Origin: Verrucomicrobiota bacterium
GTDB lineage: Bacteria > Verrucomicrobiota > Verrucomicrobiia > Limisphaerales > UBA1319
Length of the DNA: 64,000 nt
Direction of reading: 5' to 3'
Assembly (NCBI GenBank): GCA_022711435.1
Contig: JAKLFB010000009.1
Coordinates: 62,001-126,000 of the forward strand
Part shown: in pieces, positions 25,486-33,927 of the stretch
Numbering within the stretch: the first letter of the stretch is position 1
How the letters are laid out: every line of letters starts with the position of its first letter
Notes under the pieces: model-generated
Databases searched by the model: none
What the model was told of the DNA's origin: nothing
What the model saw: only the letters and a program-made list of their open reading frames with translations
Program-made: the position numbers and the translations under genes

Positions 25486-26751
25486 ATGGAACCTCGGCCT
25501 GGATCCTCGGCATCGCGCACGGCATGGCTGATCGTGGCCCTGCTGGTGCCCGTCGCTCTGCTGAACTACCTCGACCGCCAGATGCTGGCGGCGATGAAGT
25601 TCTCGGTGATGCAGGACATCCCGGACATCGGGCTCGAGGCCAATTGGGGGAAGATCCTCGCTTTGTTCAAGTGGGTGTATGCGATCCTGAGCCCGATCGG
25701 GGGGTATCTGGCGGACCGCTACAGCCGCCGCCATGTCATTGCCGCGAGCCTGTTCGTATGGTCGCTGGTGACGTGGACCACGGGGCACGTGACCACCTAC
25801 GAGGAGTTGCTGCTGACGCGGGCGGTCATGGGCATCAGCGAGGCGTTCTACATTCCAGCCGCCCTGGCGCTGATCGCGGATTTTCACCTGGGCCCGACGC
25901 GCTCGCGGGCGGTTGGCCTTCACCAGATGGGCATTTATGCGGGGGTGATCATCGGGGGGTTCAGCGGGTACGCGGCCGATCACCCGGCATTGGGCTGGCG
26001 GTGGGCGTTCGACTTGTGCGGGCTGGTGGGCATCCTGTATGCGGCGCCGCTGTTCTTTCTTCTTCGAAATGCTCCGCGGCCGGCCGGGGCCCGCCCGGCT
26101 CCGCACGCCTCCCCAGGCGCCGCCTTCCGCGAACTGCTGAGCAACCGATCTTTCATCCTGCTGGTGCTCTACTTCACCTTGCCGGCGCTCGCAGGCTGGG
26201 TGGTCCGGGATTGGATGCCCGCGATCCTCAAGGCCGAGTTTGGCATCGGGCAAGGCAAGGCCGGGGTCTCCGCCACGCTCTACTGGCAGGTGGCCGCGAT
26301 CTTCGGAGCGATCACGGGCGGCTGGCTCGCCGACCGATGGATGCGCCGGACCATCCGCGGCCGCATCTATGTCAGCGCAATCGGCATGTCGATGATCGTG
26401 CCGGCGATGTTCGGGGTGGGCTTCGCGCCCCAGACGAAGATGTTATGGGTGGCGGTGGCCTTCCTGATCCTGTTCGGATTGGGCTGGGGATTTTTCGACT
26501 CGAACAACATGCCCATCCTCTGCCAGATCGCCCGGGCTGACCTGCGGGCGACCGGCTACGGCATCATGAACATGGTCAGCATCAGCTGCGGAGGCTTTGC
26601 GGACTGGGGTTTCGGGATCCTCCGGGACCGGCACGTGCCGCTGGTGGGCATTTTCGGGATCTTCGCCAGCGCGGCCGTGATATCGATCGTGCTGGTGCTG
26701 CTCATCCAGCCTCGCTTGACCGACTCCGCGCCGTCGCCGGCAGGCCACTGA
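25486..26751 (+). CDS. MFS transporter (ACS/sugar-acid-like)
   Basis: The 421-residue product has 12 hydrophobic segments and major-facilitator signatures: NYLDRQML in helix 1, GGYLADRYSRRHV in the loop 2-3 position and GGWLADRWMRR in the equivalent loop 8-9 position. NYxDRxxL is characteristic of the anion:cation symporter and related sugar-acid carriers. Its coupling to the mutarotase-like gene suggests uptake of a sugar or sugar acid whose anomer the upstream protein adjusts. The substrate is unknown. Confidence 0.88.
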   Translation: MEPRPGSSASRTAWLIVALLVPVALLNYLDRQMLAAMKFSVMQDIPDIGLEANWGKILALFKWVYAILSPIGGYLADRYSRRHVIAASLFVWSLVTWTTGHVTTYEELLLTRAVMGISEAFYIPAALALIADFHLGPTRSRAVGLHQMGIYAGVIIGGFSGYAADHPALGWRWAFDLCGLVGILYAAPLFFLLRNAPRPAGARPAPHASPGAAFRELLSNRSFILLVLYFTLPALAGWVVRDWMPAILKAEFGIGQGKAGVSATLYWQVAAIFGAITGGWLADRWMRRTIRGRIYVSAIGMSMIVPAMFGVGFAPQTKMLWVAVAFLILFGLGWGFFDSNNMPILCQIARADLRATGYGIMNMVSISCGGFADWGFGILRDRHVPLVGIFGIFASAAVISIVLVLLIQPRLTDSAPSPAGH

Positions 26752-26916
26752 ACCCGCCGGCCCTCTCCGGAAAGCGCAAGGGAGCGATGGTTCCCTTCAG
26801 GCCGCGCCCGCCATCGGGTAGCGTTACGGACAGGCAGCCGCAGTCGCTCAAGGGAACGGAGCTGGCAGCTCGCGCCCGCCCTCAGGTCGGCGGCGATGGG
26901 CGGCGGAAGGCTGCGC

Positions 26917-28104
26917 CTATCTCGGTTTCTTGTCCCAGCCTTGGGCCCGGATGATCCGCTCGAAAGCGGACTGAGGGGCGAAATCGGCCGGCAGGATCTT
27001 GGATTTGATCAGGTAAGCGTAGGTGTCGGACAGGTTTTTCACCTCGTCCTTTTTGGCGGCCAGCTGGGCCGGGGGCAATCCTTCGATGCTTTTCGCGTGG
27101 GCCATGGCCATCGCGCTGGCCTGCTCGAGCGCGGCCGGATCTATTTGATAGACCAGGGACTCCATCAGCCGCAGCATCTGGGGGAGCGGATTGGCCGGGT
27201 TGCGTAGCGTGGCCGCGTCCTGGCGGATTGCGGCGGCGATTTCCTGCCGCTTGGCCCGGGCGGCCTCCGCGGTCAGATAGCCATCGGTGCCGCCCTCGGC
27301 AGGCCGCGGAGGCAATTCCCGATACCAGATATTCCGAAACCGCGTCGGGTTGCCATGGTCTTGAAGGGAGAGCGGGCCCTTCTCCGGGAACGGGCCGGCC
27401 TTGGTGCGCTGCCGATGGCCGCCGGCCCCTTCGAGCGGGGTGTGATCCTGCACAAGGACGCCGTTGATAAAGACGGTCACGTACCCCGGGTCCAGCACCT
27501 GCCGGCCCTGATAGATCGGCCGGCGGAACACGATGTCGCACACCTGGAACTCGCCGGGCGGGCGGACGGGCAGGGCCATGGGCGGGTTGATGCCGTAATA
27601 CGCGCCGGCGTGCCCATCGGCGTAGGTCACATTCTGGTAGGAGTCGAGCACCTGGATCTCGAGCCGGTCCATGAAGAAAATGCCGCTGTTCCCTCGGCCC
27701 TGGCTGCTGCCTTCGACCTTGCGCGGAGCGGCCCACTCGATGTGCAGCTGGCAATCGCCGATCAGCTCTTTGGTGAGGATTTTTCCCGTGCCGGGCTCGG
27801 CCTGGAGACAGCCGTCAACAATCCGCCAGGGGGCCGGCTGCCCCTTGTCGGTTCGCCATTTCTCGAGGCCGGCGCCATCGAACAGGACGACCGCGTCCGA
27901 CGGCGGCCGGCCGGGCTGATCGGCCGAGCTGAACGTGCCGGGAACCACGGTCTTGGGCTGCGGCCGGTTGCCATCGTGAACCGCCCATGGATGATGGTCA
28001 TCGGGCGGATCGCCATAGAATCGGGGGCCGGACGAAGCGGCGAATCCAGGTGCGGCAAACCCGAGGGCCAGTGCGGTTGCAATCAGGAGTGGGGATGGTT
28101 TCAT
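26917..28104 (-). CDS. Secreted DUF1080 protein, candidate 3-keto-glycoside hydrolase
   Basis: The 395-residue product starts with a signal peptide (LLIATALALGFAAPGFAA) and contains a DUF1080 jelly-roll domain at about residues 70-260, with VVLFDGAGLEKW, GNSGIFFM and GAYYGINPPM, and ends the domain with PLSLQDHGNPTRFRNIWYR. DUF1080 enzymes characterised recently cleave 3-keto-glycosides. A helical C-terminal domain of about 120 residues follows. It lies 14 nt after a Tat-exported Gfo/Idh/MocA oxidoreductase that could produce such a 3-keto sugar, so the pair is a plausible oxidise-then-cleave unit. The ATG at 28104 is chosen for the signal peptide. Confidence 0.85.
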   Translation of the reverse strand: MKPSPLLIATALALGFAAPGFAASSGPRFYGDPPDDHHPWAVHDGNRPQPKTVVPGTFSSADQPGRPPSDAVVLFDGAGLEKWRTDKGQPAPWRIVDGCLQAEPGTGKILTKELIGDCQLHIEWAAPRKVEGSSQGRGNSGIFFMDRLEIQVLDSYQNVTYADGHAGAYYGINPPMALPVRPPGEFQVCDIVFRRPIYQGRQVLDPGYVTVFINGVLVQDHTPLEGAGGHRQRTKAGPFPEKGPLSLQDHGNPTRFRNIWYRELPPRPAEGGTDGYLTAEAARAKRQEIAAAIRQDAATLRNPANPLPQMLRLMESLVYQIDPAALEQASAMAMAHAKSIEGLPPAQLAAKKDEVKNLSDTYAYLIKSKILPADFAPQSAFERIIRAQGWDKKPR

Positions 28105-28118
28105 GGGTGTGTTGGGGA

Positions 28119-29447
28119 TTATCCGTTGAGGGTCCAGCCGGGCCGGTAGGTGCGGCGCAGCAGCTCGTTGGCGGGCGGATGATCGGTGACCCGCCCCGCG
28201 GCGCCGTCGTAAGCGATCTTGCGGCCCGCGCGATACGCGACAAGGCCCAGCAACATCATTTCGATCATGGTGCCGCCGTAATCGAAATCGCACGATGTCT
28301 TCAGGCTCCCCTTGCAGGCGTTGAGCCATTCCTGCTGGAACCCGCCCACCGGCGGCAGCAAGGTCTCCGGCGCGCGCCGGCGATAGTAGGTGAGGTCCGC
28401 CCCTTTCCCGGCCGGGAACAGGATCCGGTTGTTGAAATCGGCGACCAGGACGCCTTTGGCGCCCTCGAACATCGCCCCGTGCCCGATCTTCTTGAGATCG
28501 ATGAACGGGGCCGGATTATCGGGCATGGCGCCTCCCTGAAACCACGAGAGGCGGATGGCGGGCCGCCAGGCGTTGGCGGGGATCTCGAAATTCATCTCGA
28601 CCTTGACGGGGGTGACCTCGGGATGGACTGGATCCCCTTTGGCTTCGGCGGAGGTGGGCCGGCCGGCATCCAGGGCGTCCCAGGCGATGTCCATGGTGTG
28701 GCTGCCCATGTCGCCGACCTGGCCGCTGCCGAAATCCCAATACATGTTCCACTGGAGACAGTTCATCCCAGGCCCCCCCGAGAAATAGCCGGGGTTGTAA
28801 GGGTGATAGGGCGAAGGCCCGATCCAGAGGTCATAGTGGATGTGTTGGGGCGGCTCGCCCTGGGCCGGCAGATAGCCCGGCCGCGGGATCTGGCGATTGC
28901 CCCAGGCGCAGACCTCGCGCAGCTCGCCAATCGCCCCGTCCCGCACCAGCTCGCTGACCCGGTTGAAATTCTCGTTGGCGTGGCGCTGGGTCCCGACCTG
29001 CGTGGCCAGCTTGTCTTTGTTCCGAAGATAGGTGGCGCGAACCACGCGCGCCTCCTCGACGCTGTTGGCCAGGGGCTTCTCGCAATAAACATGCATGCCC
29101 CGGTTCATCGCCCAGTTGGCGATGAACGCATGGGTGTGATCGGCTGTGCAGCAGACCACCGCATCCAGCCCTTTTTGATCGAGGCATTTGCGCCAATCAA
29201 CGTATGGTTTGGCCCCGGGGAACTTCGCGGCCGCCGATGCGAGATGCTCCTCGTTGATGTCGCACAGCGCCGCCACGCTTTCGCCGGCAATGGCGTTGAA
29301 ATGGGCCGCGCCGCGGCCCCAGGTGCCAATCAGGGCGATGTTCAGCTTGTTGGACGGCGCCCGGGCCCCCCAGAGCGTGCCCCGAGGTAGAATCAGCATC
29401 CCCGCGCCCCCCAAGGCGCAGGACCGGAGAAAATGACGGCGTTTCAT
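28119..29447 (-). CDS. Tat-exported Gfo/Idh/MocA family oxidoreductase
   Basis: The 442-residue product begins MKRRHFLRSCALGGAGM, a twin-arginine signal. The Rossmann domain follows with IALIGTWGRGAAHF and ALCDINEEH, then the family catalytic motif CEKPLA and the C-terminal beta-sheet domain containing DFGSGQVGDMGSHTMDIA. Enzymes of this class oxidise or isomerise sugars with a tightly bound NAD(P). Its neighbours are a DUF1080 protein downstream and a prepilin-like gene 5 nt upstream. The Tat signal indicates folding with cofactor before export. Confidence 0.9.
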   Translation of the reverse strand: MKRRHFLRSCALGGAGMLILPRGTLWGARAPSNKLNIALIGTWGRGAAHFNAIAGESVAALCDINEEHLASAAAKFPGAKPYVDWRKCLDQKGLDAVVCCTADHTHAFIANWAMNRGMHVYCEKPLANSVEEARVVRATYLRNKDKLATQVGTQRHANENFNRVSELVRDGAIGELREVCAWGNRQIPRPGYLPAQGEPPQHIHYDLWIGPSPYHPYNPGYFSGGPGMNCLQWNMYWDFGSGQVGDMGSHTMDIAWDALDAGRPTSAEAKGDPVHPEVTPVKVEMNFEIPANAWRPAIRLSWFQGGAMPDNPAPFIDLKKIGHGAMFEGAKGVLVADFNNRILFPAGKGADLTYYRRRAPETLLPPVGGFQQEWLNACKGSLKTSCDFDYGGTMIEMMLLGLVAYRAGRKIAYDGAAGRVTDHPPANELLRRTYRPGWTLNG

Positions 29448-29452
29448 AGCTT

Positions 29453-30304
29453 CTATCGCACTGCACTCGAACTTCGCTTGGTATCCTGCGAGCAGTCCCA
29501 CACGTCGAGCCATTTCTGTCGTTTGACGAACTCGGCATGGCCGTCGCAGAAATTCATGTTGCTGCCCTCCCGGCCATGGTTGTCTTCCGGGTCAGGGAAG
29601 TTGCTGTTGCTGACCTGGGCAAAGACGACCGGCTCGACGCTTCCACGATCGGCATCCACCATCAGAAACACCAGCGCGGGGGCGAGCCGCTGCCCGATGA
29701 ATTGCGGGGCGTTCTTGACGGTGTGGCTCAGGATGTTCTGCTCGGTCTTCTTCGGATGGGTGATGCCGCTGCCCGTGAACAGCCCGAACACCTCGTACCC
29801 CAATCCGTGGGAGTCGGGCGGGCTGTAAGGGGCCAGCGTCACCAGGTCCATCAGGACCGGCTCCCGGGTGCCGGGCTTGACGCCCCACTCGTCGCCGTGC
29901 ACGACGTGGCGCGTGCTCGGACAGGTGAATGTCCGCGTGGTCGAGATGTAGCGGGGATAGAGGAAGGTGAGGTCGTCGTCCTGGGCCGAGCGATCCGAGT
30001 TGGCCGGGATGTTCGGGATCTGGGCCGGATGCCATGTCGGGGCGGTGTAGTGGCCCTGGTTGTCGTTGGCATACATGGTGCAGCCCAGGGCCAGCTGCTT
30101 GAGATTGTTCAGGCACGCGATCCGCTGAGTCCGGGCCTTCGCCTTCGAGATGGCCGGCAGCAGCATCCCCGCCAGAATCGCGATGATCGCGATCACCACC
30201 AGCAGCTCGATGAGCGTGAACGCGCCGCCGGATCTCCGGGCGCGCGACCAGCCCTTGAGCGGCGCGGTCCCCGCACTGCAACCTCGACAGCAACAGGTGG
30301 GCAT
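29453..30304 (-). CDS. Prepilin-type N-terminal methylation protein with DGHAEF C-terminus
   Basis: The 283-residue product has a short basic leader followed by the type IV prepilin cleavage/methylation motif [16 protein letters not shown] and a pseudopilin-like domain ending in [13 protein letters not shown], close to the H-X9-DG signature (here ten residues separate His from DG). Such proteins occur in many copies in Verrucomicrobiota and Planctomycetota; their role is not established beyond presumed type II-secretion/pseudopilus processing. It is 5 nt before the Gfo/Idh/MocA gene and 8 nt after the PEP-CTERM gene. Confidence 0.88.
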   Translation of the reverse strand: MPTCCCRGCSAGTAPLKGWSRARRSGGAFTLIELLVVIAIIAILAGMLLPAISKAKARTQRIACLNNLKQLALGCTMYANDNQGHYTAPTWHPAQIPNIPANSDRSAQDDDLTFLYPRYISTTRTFTCPSTRHVVHGDEWGVKPGTREPVLMDLVTLAPYSPPDSHGLGYEVFGLFTGSGITHPKKTEQNILSHTVKNAPQFIGQRLAPALVFLMVDADRGSVEPVVFAQVSNSNFPDPEDNHGREGSNMNFCDGHAEFVKRQKWLDVWDCSQDTKRSSSAVR

Positions 30305-30312
30305 CCAGGATC

Positions 30313-31239
30313 TTACCGGGATTTTCTGCCGATGATCAGCGCCAGACAGCCCAGCCCGACCAGGGCGAGCGTTCCGGGTTCAGGGACCAGGTTGGGTCCG
30401 CCATACACCATGTCGGGAGTCTTCTTGCCGACAAAGGCCTCGTCGCTCGAGTAAGCGAACGTGATGTCGAGCGGGGCAGCCGAGCTGCCATTGAGAATGG
30501 CGCCCATCCAATCGTCCGCCGTCGAACCGGTCGATTCTCCCTTGCGCCCCACGTAAAACGCGCCTGCCGACGTGGGCGGCGTGCCGGGCACTTGCACGAT
30601 GACGCCCTCGAGGCTGGATCCCAGCTCGCCCACGCGCAGGGTGATGGCCCCATAGGAGAAATCGGCTGCGTTCGCGCTCGAGCTATCCATGATGCCGACC
30701 GAGTCCGCAACGGTCCACCCGGCGGGCAGGTCGAGGGTTCCATTGTTGTCGGTATCCAGATCCGTGGTCAGGGCCGGCGCGTCCCCAGCGCCCTTCTGGA
30801 TCAGCAGGATCGTCGATGCCGAGTTTTCCCAATCCACCTGGGTGCCGTCGCCGCTGTGCCCGACCGTGCTCGCGCCGGTCAGTCCCCAGCCTTGGCCGGC
30901 CGTATTCTCAATCACCGTGGCACCCCCCGCCGTCGCGACATACGGACTCAAGTTCTGCCGGGCGAACAGGTACCCGTTGGCGCCGATCGAGAACGCGCCC
31001 AGGTCAAAGAATTGGTTGATGTCGCCCGTGTTGGCCCCCTGCCCCTCCAGGCTGAGCAGGTAATAGCCCGAAAGCGCCAAGCCCGGCGTGCCGCGCAGCT
31101 CGAAATACTCGTTTCCGAAGGCGGCCCCGCTGTCGCTGCCGTTCGGATTGGTCAGCACTTCGTTGATCCAGACAGATTGCCCGGTCGCGAGATGGGAGGC
31201 CAGGGCCAGGACGGCCAGAGAGGCGAAGATGCTTTTCAT
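30313..31239 (-). CDS. PEP-CTERM protein with an approximately 280-residue surface domain
   Basis: The 308-residue product has a signal peptide ([20 protein letters not shown]), a secreted domain with [20 protein letters not shown] and [19 protein letters not shown], and ends with the exosortase sorting signal [13 protein letters not shown], a hydrophobic stretch and the basic tail GRKSR. PEP-CTERM proteins are anchored or released by an exosortase/EpsH system, none of which is encoded in this window. The domain is clearly paralogous to the N-terminal half of the next protein (31602-33689). Confidence 0.9.
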   Translation of the reverse strand: MKSIFASLAVLALASHLATGQSVWINEVLTNPNGSDSGAAFGNEYFELRGTPGLALSGYYLLSLEGQGANTGDINQFFDLGAFSIGANGYLFARQNLSPYVATAGGATVIENTAGQGWGLTGASTVGHSGDGTQVDWENSASTILLIQKGAGDAPALTTDLDTDNNGTLDLPAGWTVADSVGIMDSSSANAADFSYGAITLRVGELGSSLEGVIVQVPGTPPTSAGAFYVGRKGESTGSTADDWMGAILNGSSAAPLDITFAYSSDEAFVGKKTPDMVYGGPNLVPEPGTLALVGLGCLALIIGRKSR

Positions 31240-31399
31240 ACGTTGGTATGCCATGTGACAGTTCGACCCGATCATCTACCAGCCTTCCCCTTCCCGATGC
31301 AAGCACGGATCCTCCATCTCCCCCCACAAACTAAGAACCTGTCACCCTATTGGCATGATCCGACACCTGGATCCCTGCTCTGCACAACGTCATAAGTCA

Positions 31400-31450
31400 C
31401 GCCGGGTCAGGCCTGCCTGACGCGGCGGCGCAGGCAGGCCTGACCCGGCG
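31400..31450. repeat. GC-rich hairpin repeat with perfect 20-bp arms
   Basis: Arms at 31400-31419 and 31431-31450 are exact reverse complements (CGCCGGGTCAGGCCTGCCTG and its complement) around the 11-nt loop 31420-31430. The inner part, AGGCAGGC arms flanking a GCGGCGGCG loop, recurs inside the mobile element at 36392-36440. It lies in the 362-nt gap 31240-31601, between the starts/ends of two minus-strand genes. This gap also has the word GAACCTGTCACCCTATTGGC at 31335-31354, shared with the tandem array near 53700. Nothing else is recognised in the gap. Confidence 0.85.
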
Positions 31451-31601
31451 TTGTGGACTTCTGACGCTCTGTTTATCTCCTGCTATCGGTTTGCTGAACC
31501 TGCCCTTTCCATCGTCGGAAGCCTTCATGGCTGTGATCTCACGCTCTGCGCGCGGATCGCATCGCGCATTTCGGCTTTTCCACCTGCCCGAATTGCGGGC
31601 G

Positions 31602-33689
31602 CTATGGCCGGGCCACAACCCGGTAAAAGGCCCCCGCCGGCGGCGGGTTGGTGTCGATGAACGAGCGGGCCGTCAGGTTCGTGGCCAGGGAGATGAAGGA
31701 GGCCGGATCAGCTACATGGATGCTCCGCTCGACGGCGTATCGGACGCTGCCCGCCGACTCCCAGCTCAGGGCGACTCCCTCGGTCGTCGGAGGAGCGCCC
31801 GAGACGGCGAATTCGGGGATCGTGAACGGCTCGTTGTGGAAGATCATCAAACGCCCCCCTCCGCCAGCTGTGCTCGAATCCGAAATCACCAGGAACGCCC
31901 CGCTGGCAGCGAAAGCCATCCCCGGATCGTGAAAGTCAATCTGGCGATAGGCAGCCGCGGGATCGGCGAGCGGGAAGCTCAGCTCCTTCGCATCGGGCGT
32001 CTGGCCGGTTGCGCTCGGGTCGACCGACCAGATCTCGTCCAGCGAATCGTCCGCCAGCCAGATCCGGCCCGTGAGGGGATCGACCGCCAGGGCGGGCGCT
32101 GACGGGGTCGAGCCGAGCGGCCAAAACGCGGTGGGGATGATGGACCGGATCCAGCCGTTCGCGTCCACGGCGGAGATGAAACCGTCCTGGCTCAATGCCA
32201 CCACCTCGCCCGATCGCGGCAGGGCGTCGATGTCGTTGAGATTATCCCAGCCCAGGCTTCCGGTCGTGGGCGCCACCAGGAAATTGCTGCTGGCCTCGTC
32301 GAGATTGGTCGTGCCCGGGTCCACCATGTTCAACGCGTTGAAGGCGTCGCCGTCGCTGCCGCGATCGGCGATGACGATCCAGTGAGGCTGCCCGACCGAG
32401 CCCGAAAAGTTGGCGGGAGCGAACGTCAGATCCACCGGGTCGTCATCGGTGGCCGCGCCGCCGAAGTTGCTGACAACCGTCTCCGGCGCGTGGGATTCCC
32501 ACGGCGCCTCGAGGCGCATGAGGGCTTTGCTGACATCGTGGAGCCACCACAGGGTGCCGTTGGTCTGCACCACCAGGCCCGAAGGGCGATCCAGCCCGCC
32601 CACCACCGGCGCCGGATCCACCCCCCAGTTGCCGCTGGCCACCTTCGAGGCCCGGTAGATCCCGCCCAGCAGCGTGTCGATGGTGAACAAGATCGTGGTG
32701 TCATCCCGCGGGTCCACCGCCACGGCGCCGACAGTGCCGCCGATCGCCACCTGGGTGTAGTTCGTGAACCGCCCCCCGTGGATGGCGGGCATGTAGGGCA
32801 GGGCGCCCAGCGGCGCGATGCTCGCGTTCGGCCCGCCGCACACCATGTCGGACACCCGCATGCCCGTGTAGGCCGGATCGCTCGCGCTGTAGAAATAGAA
32901 GTTCAGCGGCTGGGCGGCTGCCCCCTGCAGAATCGATCCCATCCAGTCCGCAGCGGTCGATCCGGTCGAGACGCCCTTGCGCCCGACGTAAAAGGTCCCC
33001 GAGGAGGTGGTCAGCGGGCCCGGCACATCGATGATGTTCCCGTGCGCGCACGTCCCCAGATAGACGCCGTTTGTGTCGGGCGCGCGGAACGTGATCGCCC
33101 CGTACGAGGCGTCGGTCGCCGCCACGTTCGCGCCGTCCATGATGCCGACCGAATCCACCACGGTCCACCCTTCGGGCAGATCGAGAAGCCCGTCGTTGTC
33201 GAGGTCCAGGTCATTCGTCAGGCTCGGGGGGGCGGCGCTGGCGACGCGGACCAGCAGGAATGTTGTGGTGCCGTTCTCCAGATCGACCTGCGCGCTGTCC
33301 GAGTAGTGGCCGACGCTGCTGCCCGCCGCGTTGGCCTGCCCCCAACCGCTGCCGATCGAGTTCTCGATGACCGCCGCCTCCGGATCCGTCGCGGTGTAGG
33401 GGCTGCCATACTGGCGCGCAAACAGATACCCATTGGCGCCCAGCGAGAACGCCCCCAGATCGAAGAACTGATTCACGTCGCCCTTGCCGGGCGTCCCCGT
33501 GCCTTGGCCTTCGATGCTCAACAGGTAATAATTGGCGAGCGACAGGCCCGGCGCGCCCCGCAGTTCGAAGTGCTCGTTGCCCGTGTCGCCGCCCGGCGCG
33601 TTCGGGAGAACGGCATTGATGTAGACCTCGGCGCCCGCGGCGCGGAGCATGGCCGCCGCTATGGCAAGCGAGACAAGAGCAGTTTTCAT
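31602..33689 (-). CDS. Large secreted protein: lamin-tail-like domain plus propeller-like region
   Basis: The 695-residue product has a signal peptide (LVSLAIAAAMLRAAGA). A first domain of about 280 residues aligns by eye with the neighbouring PEP-CTERM protein ([53 protein letters not shown]). A middle region with repeated VAVDP, ALAVDPLTGRIWLADD and VVALSQDGFISAVD strands is consistent with a beta-propeller. A short C-terminal domain (about 80 residues) looks like those that follow fibronectin-like repeats in Verrucomicrobiota. It lacks a PEP-CTERM tail. No Shine-Dalgarno is visible before the ATG; function is unknown. Confidence 0.8.
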   Translation of the reverse strand: MKTALVSLAIAAAMLRAAGAEVYINAVLPNAPGGDTGNEHFELRGAPGLSLANYYLLSIEGQGTGTPGKGDVNQFFDLGAFSLGANGYLFARQYGSPYTATDPEAAVIENSIGSGWGQANAAGSSVGHYSDSAQVDLENGTTTFLLVRVASAAPPSLTNDLDLDNDGLLDLPEGWTVVDSVGIMDGANVAATDASYGAITFRAPDTNGVYLGTCAHGNIIDVPGPLTTSSGTFYVGRKGVSTGSTAADWMGSILQGAAAQPLNFYFYSASDPAYTGMRVSDMVCGGPNASIAPLGALPYMPAIHGGRFTNYTQVAIGGTVGAVAVDPRDDTTILFTIDTLLGGIYRASKVASGNWGVDPAPVVGGLDRPSGLVVQTNGTLWWLHDVSKALMRLEAPWESHAPETVVSNFGGAATDDDPVDLTFAPANFSGSVGQPHWIVIADRGSDGDAFNALNMVDPGTTNLDEASSNFLVAPTTGSLGWDNLNDIDALPRSGEVVALSQDGFISAVDANGWIRSIIPTAFWPLGSTPSAPALAVDPLTGRIWLADDSLDEIWSVDPSATGQTPDAKELSFPLADPAAAYRQIDFHDPGMAFAASGAFLVISDSSTAGGGGRLMIFHNEPFTIPEFAVSGAPPTTEGVALSWESAGSVRYAVERSIHVADPASFISLATNLTARSFIDTNPPPAGAFYRVVARP

Positions 33690-33880
33690 GATGCTTGGAT
33701 TGCTTGGATTTGGGATGGGTGAAGATTGTATGAAGATTGTACGGCCGTTCCGACGTTCCAGGGTGTCGAGCGATCCCAGAGTGGAAGCCGGACCTGAACC
33801 TGTCAATCCTTTTGCCGTGACGCAAAACTGCGTCCTGCCCGTCTGCTCGTTAAATCTCTGATCGTGATTGCGCAAAAGTA

Positions 33881-33910
33881 TTGACGGCCAGCCGCCTGTC
33901 CAGGTAAATA
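33881..33910 (+). promoter_or_regulatory. Candidate promoter of the LamG protein gene
   Basis: TTGACG at 33881-33886 is followed after 18 nt by TAAATA at 33905-33910, 17 nt before the ATG at 33928. The leader would be very short. The position argues against an upstream in-frame TTG start at 33868, which would lie upstream of this promoter. Confidence 0.35.
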
Positions 33911-33927
33911 TCAATCCAGATCTCCTT

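Noticed and set aside
26752..26916. A bidirectional terminator in the MFS-DUF1080 convergent gap
   Set aside because: An AAGGGA/TCCCTT hairpin at 26778-26797 is present but short and has no T run on either strand, so I did not annotate it.
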